A stretch of 7,169 nucleotides of DNA from an uncultured Devosia sp. (GTDB lineage Bacteria > Pseudomonadota > Alphaproteobacteria > Rhizobiales > Devosiaceae). Below are positions 6,815-7,169 of the stretch, one piece after another (the first letter of the stretch is position 1; each line of letters starts with the position of its first letter). Under the pieces are notes generated by a model that saw only the letters and a list, made by a program, of their open reading frames with translations, made no database searches and had not been told where the DNA came from. The position numbers and the translations under genes were made by a program. The stretch lies in the NCBI GenBank assembly GCA_934553185.1, contig CAKTFF010000102.1:1-7169 (forward strand), read 5' to 3'.

Positions 6815-7169
6815 GCAGCAGGCGGCGCCGTTGGTGTCTCCGGCGCAACCAGCACCGGCAAGAACATCAGCCGAATGGCGACCAGCATGGCGGCAATGGC
6901 CGCGCCGCCGCTGACCAGGAGGACGCCGGGCCAGTTCCAATGCGACCACCCGTACCCGCCCAAAGTGCCAAGCACTGACGAGCCGAGATAATAGCTGAAC
7001 AGGTAGATGGCAGACGCTTGTGCCCGGCCCACCTGAGCGCGGCGCGCCACCCAGGCGCTGGCAATGCCATGAGCGGCAAAGTAGCCCACCGTTGCGATGG
7101 CGAGGCCGGCAATGATCACGGGCGTCGATGGGATGGCGGTCAGGAACACGCCAACGGTCATGGTAAGCA
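6811..7169 (-). CDS. MFS transporter, C-terminal part; N-terminus lies outside the window
   Basis: A minus-strand frame enters from the right edge and ends with TAG at 6813-6811, giving 118 residues. It contains about four hydrophobic segments, consistent with membrane helices 9-12 of a major facilitator protein, and ends in an Ala/Pro/Thr-rich tail ([11 protein letters not shown]). The stretch [19 protein letters not shown] followed by [14 protein letters not shown] resembles the 'RGQASSLYLFCYYLG' region of YnfM-type efflux permeases, as I recall that family, so a drug or sugar efflux role is possible. Substrate cannot be read from this part. An internal ATG at 7161 is not the true start because the frame stays open to the edge with hydrophobic character. 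The gene is convergent with rsmA and shares the CTAG stop tetranucleotide; it is probably not part of the lpt-pdxA-rsmA transcription unit. Confidence 0.8.
   Translation of the reverse strand, partial: LTMTVGVFLTAIPSTPVIIAGLAIATVGYFAAHGIASAWVARRAQVGRAQASAIYLFSYYLGSSVLGTLGGYGWSHWNWPGVLLVSGGAAIAAMLVAIRLMFLPVLVAPETPTAPPAA

Noticed and set aside
6825..6846. GCGCCG...CGGCGC inverted repeat just after rsmA as a terminator
   Set aside because: The stem is six bases with a 10-base loop and no T-run, and it lies within the coding tail of the transporter gene.
5864..6949. Long minus-strand open frame (361 codons) across pdxA end and rsmA
   Set aside because: It lies opposite two clear genes with full family motifs, and its translation is Gly/Arg/His/Gln-rich with no recognisable domain; this is typical antisense shadow in GC-rich DNA.

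Overview
This window reads as ordinary chromosomal DNA of a GC-rich alphaproteobacterium, most likely order Hyphomicrobiales (Rhizobiales). A Devosia-like lineage is possible, but I cannot place it from sequence alone. The evidence is gene order and protein style: a divergent leucyl aminopeptidase (pepA), then an outer-membrane biogenesis block (lptG, lptD, surA-like), then pdxA and rsmA. I know this order from alphaproteobacterial chromosomes.

Layout. At the left edge lies the N-terminal part of pepA on the minus strand, running off the window. A gene-poor gap of about 310 bp (246-555) separates it from a rightward series of five genes. lptG (556-1626) overlaps lptD (1623-3905) by 4 bp. A 91-bp gap with a possible promoter precedes a surA-like chaperone gene (3997-4911). 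A 53-bp gap holding a strong hairpin precedes pdxA (4965-5963), which overlaps rsmA (5960-6814) by 4 bp. At the right edge the C-terminal part of an MFS transporter gene runs on the minus strand; its stop codon and that of rsmA share one CTAG.

How the genes work together. LptG is an inner-membrane permease of the lipopolysaccharide export machine. LptD is the outer-membrane barrel that inserts LPS into the outer leaflet. The SurA-like protein is a periplasmic chaperone of the kind that escorts barrels such as LptD. PdxA makes a precursor of pyridoxal phosphate and RsmA dimethylates 16S rRNA; they are housekeeping partners linked by position rather than by pathway.

What is unusual. The expected lptF gene, usually just before lptG, is absent, although the lptG start still sits in an ATGA overlap with a short upstream frame. 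LptD has only one closely spaced cysteine pair (CGDC) and no C-terminal cysteines. The SurA homologue is short. I see no mobile element, CRISPR array, RNA gene or defence system, and no convincing undescribed system. The findings are second-look items within a conserved housekeeping locus.
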